Positions 20,416 to 31,598 of a stretch of 64,000 bases of DNA are shown piece after piece (positions within the stretch are counted from its first letter, which is position 1; every line of letters begins with the position of its first letter). The DNA is taken from assembly GCA_018873225.1 (NCBI GenBank), contig JAEILZ010000006.1, forward strand, positions 3,844,001 to 3,908,000, written 5' to 3'. The position numbers and the translations under genes are program-made. The stretch comes from [Phialemoniopsis] sp. UDSM-2020. Taxonomy: Eukaryota; Ascomycota; Sordariomycetes; Thyridiales; Thyridiaceae. A model generated the notes under the pieces. It was given only the letters and a program-made list of their open reading frames with translations, ran no database searches and was not told where the DNA came from.

Positions 20416-22314
20416 CTACCAGACCAAACCCTTGACCTGCTTGATCTTCTTGACGTTGATATCCTTCCACATGAGAACGGAGAAGAGACTGAGCGAGTAC
20501 AGGCAAGTAGCCGTGATGAGCATGATCCTCTGAGTGTCACCATAAGAGCGAGTGATGGCGTCACGAGTGGGTGAACCGTCGGGATACGAGGACTGGACGT
20601 CCAGCGAGCCGTAGATGTCGGCAAAGTCGCCCTGGGACTCGGCAGGCAGGTACTTGGCGAGCTTGACGGGGAAGATACCGGTCCACAGTGCGGCGGCGAT
20701 GGCGGAGCCGATGGATCCACCGACATTGGCAATGGCCGACTCGACGGCCAGGACCTGGGGAATATCCTGGTGCAGGGAGACGGCCATGACGGTCATCTGC
20801 TCGCAAATGACGAGGATACCACCGCCAAAGGCGATGAAGATCTGGCACATGACGATGTAGCCGATGTTAACACCAGGCTGGCGGAAGTGGACCATGAGGC
20901 CGACGCCCATGACGGTCAAGGGCACGCCAAAGTACAGTGCCAGCCACTTGAGGCGGCCGTTGAGGCGGATGATGACGCCCATGCACAGGGAGCAGAAGCA
21001 CGAGCCGACGGTGTAGATCTGGGTGATGTAGGTCGCGTGCGGCACGGACTGGCGGAAGACGACGATGAGCATCGAGTAAAAGTAGTTGTCCCAGATGTAC
21101 CAGGCCGTGTAGATGCTGGCCATCATGGTGTAGGTGAAGAAGACGGTGCGGTTCTTCATCAGGTACCACGGGATGAAGGTCACGGGCGCAAAGAACCGCT
21201 CCCAGATGACGAAGGCGATGACGAGCAGGCCGCCGAAGATGAGGAAGCAGATGATCAGGGGCGACTTCCAGGTGTTGGACTGATACGAGTACAGCGCAAA
21301 GCCGAGGAGGAACAGGGCCAGACCACCAGCGATGAGCAAAATACCGAAGACGTCGAATTCCTTGACGTAGTACCAGACGGACTGAGCGAAGGTACGGCCG
21401 CTGGGCGTCTTGTCGATAAGACCGCGCTTCTCGGCCTTCTTCTGGTTGAAGTAGAAGAGGCCGAACAGCGGCAGAGTGACGATCGGGTAGATGATGGCCC
21501 AGACGCCGATACCCCAGCGGAAGCCGACGGTAGCCAGAGCGCTCTCGACGGCAGGTCCGTACGCCCAGACAGTGGCCATCCAAGGAGAGGCAGAGAAGGC
21601 GATCAGGAAAGCTCGACTCTTCAGGGATGAGGTATCGGCAATGAAGATGGTCGTGGTGAAGTCGATGGTGCTGTAGCCGACGCTGTAAAACACCTGCGCG
21701 GCAGCATAGGTCGTCACGTTGTTGCAGCCGGCCATCATAACCACACCCATGGTGATGATGACGATCATGCAGGCAAAGGCCTGGGGTCGACCCCAAATGT
21801 TCATGAGCTTGGCATAGGGAAGCTTGATCAGACCAGAGACGAGGCTGGACACGATCAGGACTGTGGAGGTCAGCGAGTGCTCGCTGTAGCTGCTGGTCAC
21901 GTAGGGCGTCAAGGTCTGGATCATTCCGGACGAGAAAGCTTGAACGAAGGCGATGATCCAGATACTATGGGGATGCATTGTTAGCGGCTTGGCCTGGCGC
22001 AACTACCGAAGGCGATGAGAACCGGGTCCAACTTACAGAACGTAAGCTGCGATCAGGTGCGGGAACGTCCAGACCTGGGTCACAGCACGAGCGGCCTCGA
22101 CACCGTGCTCGATGGGCTTGCCACCGGTGCCGTCGATGTCGCTGTCGGACTCGTGCGCGCCCTGGTCATTGACATCGTGGCCGTTCTTCTCGTTGTTGGC
22201 GGCGGGGCTGACGACACCCTCCTGCGCGACGACCTCCTCGTCCTGCGCACGCTCGTTGGTCTTCTCGACAACAGGCTGGCCGCCAAGAGCGGCACGGATG
22301 GATTTGAAGCCCAT
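20416..22314 (-). CDS. MFS siderophore-iron transporter (Sit/Mir-type)
   Basis: Proton-coupled uptake of Fe(III)-siderophores, 608 aa. Exons 22314..22037 and 21964..20416 with a GTAAGT...TAG intron of 72 nt splitting the first helix (AAYVL-IWIIAFVQAF). A 75-residue hydrophilic acidic N-terminus (HESDSDIDGTGG) precedes about 14 transmembrane segments, typical for the SIT family. Diagnostic blocks: SSGMIQTLTPYVTSSY, KLPYAKLMNIWGRPQAF, QVFYSVGYSTIDFTTTIFIADTS, WERFFAPVTFIPWYLMKNR, VFRQSVPHATYITQIYTVG and GGGILVICEQMTVMA. The C-terminal cytoplasmic tail is short (VKKIKQVKGLVW). Next upstream on the same strand is a ferric reductase, and a SreA-type GATA site lies 0.87 kb upstream; together they suggest iron-regulated expression. 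Confidence 0.93.
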
Positions 22315-23050
22315 GCTGGCGGCGGCAAACTATGGGCAGATGCTTCGGATGGAGCTCTGTGGGAATGAGGATGCGGGAGAGGGCCCAGCAGGACGGTGGG
22401 AGGGCGATCGATGCGCCTTAATTATATGCACGTTGCATTGCTTGATGCCCGCATCCTTCCGATCGAGGAATTTTTGCAGCGGGTCACTCTGCAAAGCTTA
22501 GCAGCTTTTGCGACATGGGTCCTCTCCGGCTACGGCCTCAAGCTCGACGAACAAGGGCGGCCGCGATGGTCTCGCCATGCTTGTTTGGCCGTGAAGGGGT
22601 GTGTCTGTGGGTGCTGGAGGGACAAGGGATCAGCGCGGCAGCACCCTCGTCTCGGCCTTAGCAAAACTTTTGTGAATGTGGGACAGTACTTTTTCCTGGT
22701 TGGCGATCAACAGTAGCGGCGAAATTCTTTTTCGTCTGTCGTGCATGAAAATGAGACCGAGTCAGACCCTCGCGTGGTAGGGAAGTGGGGAAGAATGGAT
22801 CAATGGGAGATGACTGAAATGCCTCTCTTCGACTGGGTGTTTCCTCTCTCAGGGTGGGCGAGTGGCTTGAAGAGATGACAAGCAACTGCCGTCTGGCGCC
22901 GAGAGCGACACCTCTTGGAGCGTAGTCGCCGTCGGGACGAACGCCCAGATAATCTCGTCGCGGCATCTAGAGCCATGCTAAGGCGGGCCAAGGACCACCC
23001 AAGAGAAGCTTAGTAGGTCTTAGTCGACACACCTGGCGAGGAGTCTTGAT

Positions 23051-23076
23051 CTAATCAGTCTAATCAGTCTAATCAG
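23051..23076. repeat. Tandem 9-bp repeat (about 3 copies)
   Basis: CTAATCAGT repeated two full times plus CTAATCAG, 100 bp upstream of the GATA site. Confidence 0.85.
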
Positions 23077-23186
23077 ATGGCGCCATCTGCACGTCCGTTT
23101 CTGCTGGAACCACTCAAGCCCTGTCGACGGTGGAGACGGGACGCGTATGTCGAGCAATCAAGGAATGCGCTAGGGATTCTGTGAGA

Positions 23187-23195
23187 TTATCAGAT
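23187..23195 (-). promoter_or_regulatory. SreA/Urbs1-type iron GATA site (candidate)
   Basis: TTATCAGAT, the reverse complement of ATCTGATAA, matches ATCWGATAA, the extended GATA consensus reported for fungal iron-regulatory repressors (SreA, Urbs1). It lies 873 bp upstream of the siderophore transporter ATG. Regulatory role is inferred. Confidence 0.45.
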
Positions 23196-23199
23196 GTTG

Positions 23200-23215
23200 C
23201 CCCCCCCCCCCCCCC
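23200..23215. repeat. Homopolymer of 16 C
   Basis: Sixteen consecutive C residues directly after the GATA site. Length in the assembly may not be exact, since such runs are error-prone. Confidence 0.9.
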
Positions 23216-24670
23216 ACGGCCGGCCTGGGGGATCAAGAAACCAGGGTAGAAAGGACTGCACGAGGGCTGGCTGCAACGGTTTTGGCGGCCGAACATTTTC
23301 TGGGATCAAGGTAGTATTCTCACCTAAAGAGAACATCAAGTCCGAGACCTCAGGAGCGACGCTAATAGCGATTCTCCATCCGAGTCCGAGTCTACCACTC
23401 AAAGTCAATTCTTCTCAGCCATCTTTTCTGAGGCGAGGAGGCCATTGTGAGGTCAAGGAAAAAGTAGACCAAAGAAATGCAAAAGCATGCTCAGGTCGAC
23501 CCAAGCTCAAATCGACTAACAAGATGATTTGCCAAGCCCAAGACCCTTGCAGACAAGCTTTACAGTCGTACCCTTGAAATCTTGCCGAAATTTTGCAGAC
23601 GAATCCTGAGAGCATTTCATCATGAGGTGCGCCACATTCCGGGGCCGTCCAAAATCGAATCAAATGCCGAAACCGGACTGACCACAGGCACCTCTTCCGG
23701 TGGAACGCGCAACGCTGCACCTGGATCTACCCTCGACAAGAGATACTTTTGGCCAGCCCATCATCGCCGTCGGGTCTTGTAAGCTAAATTCACCATATGT
23801 TCTAGTCTGGCGTATATCGATCCGATCTCAGGGCCTGAGAACCAAGACTTGCTAGGAGTGCAGTTGGCCGAACGGCTACCGGCATGCGTCTGGGCAGTTC
23901 TCTTTCCCCACCCGACGCAGACAAACCCGGACTCCATGTGAGATATCCGCAATAGAAACGGAGCCTATTCCTTACCTAGTAAATCAGATCGACCAAATTT
24001 GCCCTCCAGGGTCCCGCGCGGCGGACCCCACATACAGTTAAGGCCGTAGGATCTCGACAGCAAAAGGATCCATACCCGAAAAGGGCCGAGGACGCAGCTG
24101 TGAACTGCAACAGCAGGATGGCTATCGAAGTCTAGATGGCATAGCTCGATAGATCCGCAGCTATTCTTTCTTCTACAGAAGCCGCGCGTAACAAAATTTG
24201 ATTTAACTCTCAGCCTACTTTCTCTTGACGAGGCAGTGATCACACGATATGGTAAAGGAATGCGAGGCGGGGAGGGTACCGAAATGATCCTTCTGGGTTC
24301 GTAGTTCTTCTCATCGACATATCTCATGGTCACCTCGGACGGTAAAGGCTTCACTCAACTCCATACTGGCCCCAACGCACCGGCTCGGTCTGCATATTAT
24401 ATCCCCTGGAAAGCAACATCTGTTGCCGTTGGGGCCAAAGGATGAGTCTGTAACAAAGGTAAGTGAGGCGAACAAGATCAGGTACTACCATATTCCGCAG
24501 AAACTACTGCTCAAATCACACAGGTAAGTCAAATGGCAGCATGTCACTACTTTCACCTTGGAATCATATATGGAAATCGATTTGATACTACAAATCACAA
24601 AGCAGCTTCTTATCGGATACGATTGGCACCTCATAAATAGCCGTTGCTGCCCATGCCATACTCCATGAAC

Positions 24671-26722
24671 CTATGCCCAAGAGAAGTGCTCCATGTGTAA
24701 ATGGATGTCACCCACACCGCTTTTTACCACCTTCAACTGTTCACGAGCCACTGCATTCGACACATCAGACTGCATCCCTAGTGGCCCGCAGACGTATATG
24801 CTCAAAGATTGATCTCGTGATGAGGCAGCCTCTGTTCTCACCAGTGCAGCTAGGTCCGGCCTAGAAGACAAGCGGCGGGTCTGTTGTGTGACCACTATAT
24901 CATCTTTCGATTCTGGACCAAGTTCCAATGCTGACCCTGGTGCTTTCTCTTTCGAACCGGACGTCAGCTCAAGTGCTTCCCCTTCCGTTGATGAAGATGT
25001 CGCTGCCGGCGCTGGGGTGTCTGCATCCTCTTCCGGTCCTGTATGATACACCTCGATTTGGGCAGAAGGCTTCTCCTGATGCGATTCCGTGGAGAGCAGA
25101 TTGTTCACCTCCTCTTCGAACCACTTCACAGTCTGAACTTCTCGCGTGGCCAGGACGATTTTGAGTGATAGAGGGGAGCCAGCGTCCTGTTGAGCACGGC
25201 GTCGGTGGGACTCGCGCATGAAGCTGGTGATGAAAGGTAATATCCACCCCGCTCCCGATCCGCCGGCGATGACCAAGAGCCGCTGGCTGTTTCGGATGGT
25301 GGCCATGTCTATGCCTCCATATGGCCCGTCTAAAAGGACTCTCATGGTGGCATTCCGATGCGACTCGACAAAGGATGCTAGGCGTGAGGTAAACCCTCCG
25401 CGAGGCCGGATAAAGAATACGAGTTTGTTTTGCGACGTCGATTCGTCCTGCAGTGGAATAGAACATGCGGTGAAGGGATGGATTGTCCATTGATGCATGC
25501 CCAATGACAAAAAGCGGACGAAATAGTGCTGGCCGACAGTCCAACGGGCCGTTGTCGGCACCTCCACCCGGATGAAGTTGTTGCCCGTGAGACTAAGTTC
25601 TGCCTTGGAGCGGATACCGTGTTCGAAGTAGATGCGTACTTGTCGATACAGCCACGATAGCGAGAACAAGACGCCGGTGGCCACGAAGTAGTCCCTATTC
25701 TCTCTTAGTATGCGACCTCCCTTCACTATCCTTTGTTTGGACATACCATGATGTCAGTGTGTGGTCGCAGTGAAAAAAGAAGAACAGGACGAAGATCAAA
25801 GCAGCGACAAAGTGCGAGAATTTGAACCATTCGTAGCACCAATTCCTAGTTGTACCAGACAGTCAGTGGGTGTCCTGAGAATACTAAGGCAGGGGGGAGG
25901 AGCATACCTTATTGGACCGAACGAAGCAAAAGTCAACCATGCCTGGGCAAGGAGCGCGACAACTCCCGTCCAGTAGAAGACGTACATGTTCCACGACTCC
26001 ACCATAGTTCCGACCTGGATGTTGTAGATAATAAAGGGGAACGTGTGGATCAGAGACAGGACAAAGAAGGCGTACGATATCCAGCGGTGGAATACCTGCA
26101 GCCTCTCATGCGACACTCCTGTCACCAGCGTGATGAAGTTGGCCTTTCCCGCCGTGGCAAAGACGAACGGCATGCAAGCCAGACCCATCCACCCGGCTCG
26201 TGTCGCCAGGGGAGGAGATTCGCCGTAGCTCACTTCATCCGTGTTGGGCCAGTAGTAGGGTCTCGGGCCCAAGGTCATGGCGAAGAAGAATATCACACCC
26301 ACAGCCCCGAGCAACAAGACCCCTACCGGTGCCGTGTTCCAGTCAAGCGCAGGTACGCGGAGTACGCGGTACGCCAAGTACCGGAGCAGCGCGCGCGTCT
26401 TGTTCAGAAGTCCAGGTTGTTTTGTGTTTCGAGGAAGGAGTCGATTCAGGCCATGCGCGAGAGCAAAGATAAAAATCGTGGCCAGGAACAGAGCGATCGT
26501 GGGTAGGCCGTAACGGTGATCGGCTTCGTACCTTCAACATGATCAGTCCGATCCTTCGCTGCGAGTGAGGAGAGGGAGAGCGACCTACCAAAACCTCCAG
26601 TACCCTTGTTGATACTCACATTGCGAAGTTTCGTTCAAGGTGCACTCGTAAGCGCGACTCGAGTCAAGTTCCAAGGGCTTGTCCAACCAGGGCGTGCCCC
26701 CCATGCTCATCATGTCATCCAT
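24671..26722 (-). CDS. Ferric-chelate reductase (FRE/NOX superfamily)
   Basis: Plasma-membrane flavocytochrome that reduces extracellular Fe(III)/Cu(II) with NADPH. Exons 26722..26589, 26531..25908, 25845..25747, 25694..24671; 626 aa. The N-terminal exon encodes an extracellular Cys-containing segment ending YQQGYWRFW. Heme ligands appear as two His pairs, each with 13 intervening residues: HRWISYAFFVLSLIH and HFVAALIFVLFFFFH. The C-terminal cytosolic half has the FAD motif HPFTACS, the nucleotide motif GGSGAGWILPF and the terminal CGPLGMQSD. All three introns are phase 2 and end the exon at conserved residues (W, R, W), which supports the model. It lies upstream of and in the same orientation as the siderophore transporter: a reductive plus siderophore iron-uptake neighbourhood. 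Confidence 0.94.
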
Positions 26723-28398
26723 TGTGGGCTAGACTTCACAAAGCACGAAACCCAGGAACAGAAAAATGAGAGGATCATACTCTATTATTTATTATGAACA
26801 GAAATGCAGCAGTGCTTTCATATTGCCACAATCTGGTTGGCTCATTCCTTAGGTTGACCAATACCAGTGAGACGCTGTGAGTGGAGATCTGTGGAGCGAT
26901 ATCAGGCAAAAGACCTGAGCAGGTTTGAGCAGATTATATTGCCCAGGATGCTGTCACACTACGCCCAGGCGGGTAAGAAAAGCTTGTCCGCAAGTTGCAG
27001 ATGCAACTGTCACTCCCCTGTACAGGTTAGAGTGTTCCCCATGCCTGAGGGCTAGCATTAGTCTCATCAGCATTATATGCTCGTTCTAGCTCAGTGGTCC
27101 CCATATTCCGGGAAAAACTTTACTATCACTGATAGCCACAGCCCCGGTACCTTCCCGTCGCCAGATGCTTACAGATTATTTTCTCGCTTGAGTCTTCCCG
27201 CATGCGTGATCCAGCTCGGATGGCTTTGCCACTGTACATTTCGCCGTTGCGGTCAATGCGGCACCTATCGTTACGCGGCTCGGCAGCATAGACGTATCTT
27301 CACGATTTCATGAGACAACATGTCTATGGTGCTGTTTTAGAGAGTAATTACTCGTCATTCAATTGATTGACATCTGGCTCGTGGCAATCGAAAACGGAGA
27401 CCCGGGTTCGCTTCGTTGGCTCTTTCAAGATTAGCACACTTCCTTCCTTCTACCGACCTCTATTGACTTAGCCTTCTCGACAACTGAAGCAACTTCTCGG
27501 AGTGCAGTCAGTTGACGAACTCCCGGTGGTCCACATCATCATCACGGCCACTTTCAAGTCTACAGACTTTTGAGATGCTTCATCAAAGCTCTGTTATAGA
27601 CCTGCAATTTGGAGTTGTATTCTCTGCTGGATTCCCAGACACCAGGGGCGTTTCGTGAAAACAATTAATTCCACATATGATCCTGAGGGCTTTTCTTTTT
27701 GCCAGTGTACTTGAGGGAGTCAAAGGCCGCGGTTGTTGATTCTTTCCCTTTTCAGGGCCTGTGGAGATCAACATTGAATCGGAGTTCCTTCTGTCAAACG
27801 GAACACAATTGAACTCAATCTATGGTGTCCCGACCCCTTTTTCTGTCAGAAAGTTGAGCAACTTGAAACATTAGGAACAACGCCTCTTACTAATTACTGC
27901 ACATTGTGTTTGGGTCTCGCGCTATGAACTACCGTGGAGTGGTTTATCGATTAATACTCTCTAGCGTTTTTCAGAGTTAACCCCCTCTGAGTAGTCATCT
28001 AGGCTCAACATGACAACTCAACACTAAATTGCCGCCACTCTGTATGTGCGCGCACGCTCAAGGACTGCGGCACATTGTGATACCCGGGGGTTGGTATTGG
28101 GTGGAGCGAACAGCCACGTGCGCCGGGTTCAAGGTAAATGAGCTGACAGCCAATGACTTGAGCTATTGAAGGGATTGGTCTTGGCAACGCTGTTCCAGGC
28201 GGGGTCATCCCGGTAACAGGAGCCAACCAGGAGAGTGAAGTGATTCCACGTTGCCTGCGGTCGCAAGGGTCCTCACTCAGATTCAATTGTATATGAAGTG
28301 GTACTCTTGCGTCCTTGCAACATGGCTCGAGAACCATGCTGGTGTAGCCTCTATCCCACGCTCCTCTTTTTCAATTGAACACCCCTGGGTTCTCCGTG
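26723..28398. other. 1.7-kb intergenic region
   Basis: Divergent promoters of the ferric reductase (minus) and the phospholipase-like gene (plus). Reading frames are short and AT-richer than neighbouring genes. No gene, transposon end or known site recognised. Confidence 0.5.
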
Positions 28399-29653
28399 AT
28401 GTTGCAAAACACCATCGTCGCGTTGCTTGCATGCGTGAGCTTGCCGGTCGCGGCAGGTCATGCGACCGGTCACAAGTCTCGTCGTGACTGCCAGCAGCTC
28501 TCGTTGCCGGATCTGGCTGTGCAGGAGATCCTCCGCCAGGGATCGCCAGTCTTTGGAGACTACCAGAAGGCAAAGAGCCCGACCTCCGAGTGGATGAAGG
28601 CTTACCCCGATGATACTCTGCTGGTGCACATGAACCTCCCCGGAGCTCATGATGCGCAGACTTGGAACTACTCCCAGGCGACGCAGGATTCCCTGCTGCA
28701 CATCAGCAACATCGGCGGCAACATTCCCCGCGCGGCTGTTGCGTACCGCTGCCAGGAACGTCCTATCGTGGAGAGTAAGTTTATGATGGTGGGCAAGAGC
28801 GGTCAAGCACTGGCGCTAATTTGTCCTGTCAACAGTGCTGAATGCGGGAGTTCGTGTCTTCGATCTCCGGTACGCATTTGACGTCACCAATAGCGTTCTC
28901 GTCTTCTGGCACGGCCCGGGCCTTGTGTCTCAGACCGCTACTGTAGCGGATACCATGTATGGCTTCTACAAGTGGCTCGATGACCACCCGAGTGAATCAA
29001 TCATGCTCTCGTTTCAATACGAGGGTGGGACTACCAAGTACGCCGCGAACGACGCCGCTGTCCAGAAGGCGCTCTACGAGATCCTGACCTCTAGAGCTGC
29101 CAAGAAGTACATTATGCAGCGAAAGGACTCCTTCAGCACGCTGGGTGAGGCTCGCGGCAAGATCACCCTCATCCGACGCTTCACTCTGGACCGCCTTGAC
29201 CCGTCGTACGAAGCTTCCATTCCTGGCCTACACTTCGCCCCAAGCGCATGGAACGACAACGGCGAGGACATCACTCTCGTGTACAGCGCTGAGAAGAACG
29301 GCACGGCGCACATCGGGGACTACTATGAGCCCGTGTCCCCCAAGGACTCGTCTGCTGCCCTCAACATTGAACTCAAGTACAATGCGACAACGGCGAACAT
29401 CCTCAGGGCGGCATCCGATGCGTTCCCCAATGACCTGTACTGGTCCTTTGCCTCGAGCAGGAACATTGATGTCGTGCCCATGCTCACGCCTCGTGTCATG
29501 GCTCTTGGTAATGGTACTGTCACGCCACTAGGGGGCGTCAATCAGCAGCTGGTACCGTTCCTCCAGGGGCTCAAGGGCAAGCGAGTTGGGATTGTCATGG
29601 TGGACTTTGATGACGCGCCTGGGGACCTTATTGATACAATCTTGAGCTTGTAA
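28399..29653 (+). CDS. Secreted PI-PLC X-domain (PLC-like phosphodiesterase) protein
   Basis: Phosphatidylinositol-specific phospholipase C-like TIM-barrel protein, 397 aa, exons 28399..28774 and 28836..29653 (61-nt intron). ATG 28399 was chosen because it starts a good signal peptide (MLQNTIVALLACVSLPVAAG), so it should be secreted or wall-associated. The bacterial-type catalytic pair is visible: H84 in MNLPGAHDAQTWNY and H151 in VLVFWHGPG, with the FDLR motif (residues 134-137) between them. DDHPSESIMLSFQ is the conserved X-domain block. The Ca-dependent Y domain of eukaryotic PLC is missing, so this belongs to the bacterial-like group that includes many fungal secreted proteins. Substrate could be PI or GPI; catalysis is not proven. 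Confidence 0.88.
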
Positions 29654-29866
29654 AAAGGGTTGCTGTATAGAGGTGGAATTGCTTTTGGGGCAACCCAGAA
29701 GACAGGGGAGCGCCCGAGTAGAGCTCCATCGAGCAAGAGGTCATGATTGCACATTCCAGTTGAAAAGGACTTCAAAATGTACATGAAATGCTCGCTATTA
29801 GTTTGTCGCCGAAGAACATGTACACCGCTCTCCTTCTATCAATATCCCCCAAGCAGTGACTACCAT

Positions 29867-30952
29867 CTAAGCTGCCATACGCTCAGCACGACCTTGCAAG
29901 ACCTTGACCAACTCTATACCGGCCTCGGTGGCCTCATCCAAGCTCTCATCCGGCAGTCCGAGCAACTCGTTCTGCGCCTTGGCCGAAAGACCACTGGACT
30001 CGCTCGGGTAGAACGCCCTTGCGTACAGCAACTTGCTAAACCCAGCCATGTTGCCTCCTTTCACTTGCGCCATGCCATCCTCGTACCTCTTCTTGGTCGG
30101 CTCGTGAATGACAGTCCAATCGTCGTCAACAGTGCGCGTGACGCGTTTCACGCTCTCGAACATGTCGTGTTGGCTGACTACAAAGCTCTTGATGTACACA
30201 GGCTTGTTAAGGAACTGCGACAGAGTGAGGCTCTTGTCGTCCTCATCGTCGGGAAGCACCTTCAGGCTTAGAACCTTGGCGACAGCCCGCCCGACCTGTG
30301 CCAAGGTGGATGTCGAAGTCTTGGTGCGGCCATCGTCGTATAGTGTAAGAGCTCGCTTGTCAAAGTCAAAGCCGAACCGCGCCTCGCCGCCAGCCAGGCT
30401 GTAGTCGTACCAGAAGCCGCAACATATGGCAACCCATTGCATGCCGAGCCTCTCAATCTCGTCCCTGGAAGCCTTGGCGACGGGGCCGAGCAACGTATCC
30501 TCGCCAAGCTTGACGTTGTCGATGTCGCCGGCGTAGTGGTTGGGCATGACGTAAGGGGCGCCAGCCGCGGCAGCAGCCTGGACCAGCTTGCTGTGGGTGT
30601 CTCGAGGCGCAGTGGGAGCCATTGTGATGATCAAGAACTGCTGGTCCTTGAGCGCAGCTACAATGCTACCCTGGTCGTTGTAGTCGACATGGGCGACCTT
30701 GACCCCGTCAGGGAGTTTGTTGGAACTCCCTGGCCTACTGAGGGCCTTGACTGTGTGCTTTCCAGTCTTCAGGAGCGCACTAGTAATGTGCGATCCAACG
30801 GTGCCTCCAGCCTAGAAAGTAGACATGTTAGTGGCGTGGTCACTAGTGTGCCTCACGCAGAGTGTTGATGAGAGTGTACTTACGCCGACAATAGCGACTC
30901 TTTCAATGGCGTTTTTGAAGCCGGCCGGCTGGCTTCTGACGTATCTGAACAT
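29867..30952 (-). CDS. NmrA-like / isoflavone reductase-like NAD(P)-binding protein
   Basis: Atypical short-chain dehydrogenase of the NmrA family, 337 aa, exons 30952..30884 and 30811..29867. The intron splits the Rossmann motif (RVAIVG-AGGTVGSHI, G-x-x-G-x-x-G around residues 22-29). It continues with VKALSRPGS (NADP-phosphate contact), VDYNDQGSIVAALKDQQFLIITMAP and HYAGDIDNVKLG, as in fungal isoflavone-reductase-like proteins. Members act as redox sensors or as reductases in secondary metabolism; which applies is unknown. It is divergent from a DHA2-type exporter (646 bp between starts), beyond which lies a Zn2Cys6 regulator, so a small co-regulated detoxification or metabolite module is possible. 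Confidence 0.88.
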
Positions 30953-31598
30953 AGTAATTTCAAGTTGGAGTTAACTGTCAAAAGCTGGTGATGATGTGTG
31001 GTGACGAGATGTCATTTCTGCAGCGGGAACATGGCAGGCTTTATGCATCCCAAGCTCAGCCTCAGTGCCTTTGTATATAATTGGCGAATTCACCGATTTC
31101 AGCGTTGAAAGCCCGAATTCCAGCCCACAATTGCGAATGTCCGACTCAACGGGGCTGATTACCCACTCAGACTAGAGTCGTGATGCTTCTCGGCCGCAGT
31201 AGCCGCGGCATCGGCGGTGCGGCGTTGTGAAAAGTGGATACCAATACTGGCTCTTTGCGAACATGGCTGACAGCGAACTCCGCAGCCGCCGCGGCATCAG
31301 CATCCCACTAAGCCGCATGACACAATCAAAGAGTCATGGTTTGACAAATGTGCTTAGAAAGCAGTGGTTTTCGAGCTTATACTTTGGATAGCACCCGGGA
31401 CGGCAAAAGCGAAAGGTCCGAGAATAATACTATAATTACTTACCCTCCATCGAGCCCTTAGCACAGATATATAAGAAAAAGCCGCTTTTCTCAATATTGC
31501 CAAGAACGGTCCAAGTTGACATTGAGCTGTTCTTGTAAAGGTGAATAGCATTGGTGTTCGATACTATCATAATCTGAGTTGCGACTTGAACAAGCACA
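30953..31598. promoter_or_regulatory. Divergent promoter of NmrA-like and DHA2 transporter genes
   Basis: 646 bp, AT-richer than the flanking genes. It contains TATATAA (31073-31079) about 120 bp before the NmrA-like start on the minus side. No specific regulator site recognised; a Zn2Cys6 CGG-palindrome was looked for without a clear hit. Confidence 0.45.

Larger units (their letters stand above)
22315..24670. other. 2.4-kb intergenic region with regulatory-looking sequence
   Basis: No credible gene on either strand. It contains a 9-bp tandem repeat (23051-23076), an iron-GATA consensus (23187-23195) and a 16-C homopolymer (23200-23215). It probably includes the siderophore transporter promoter and the 3' UTR of the ferric reductase gene. 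Confidence 0.55.

Noticed and set aside
20770..21630. 286-codon antisense frame over the siderophore transporter
   Set aside because: Asp/Glu/His-rich mirror of transmembrane codons; the sense strand is clearly the gene.
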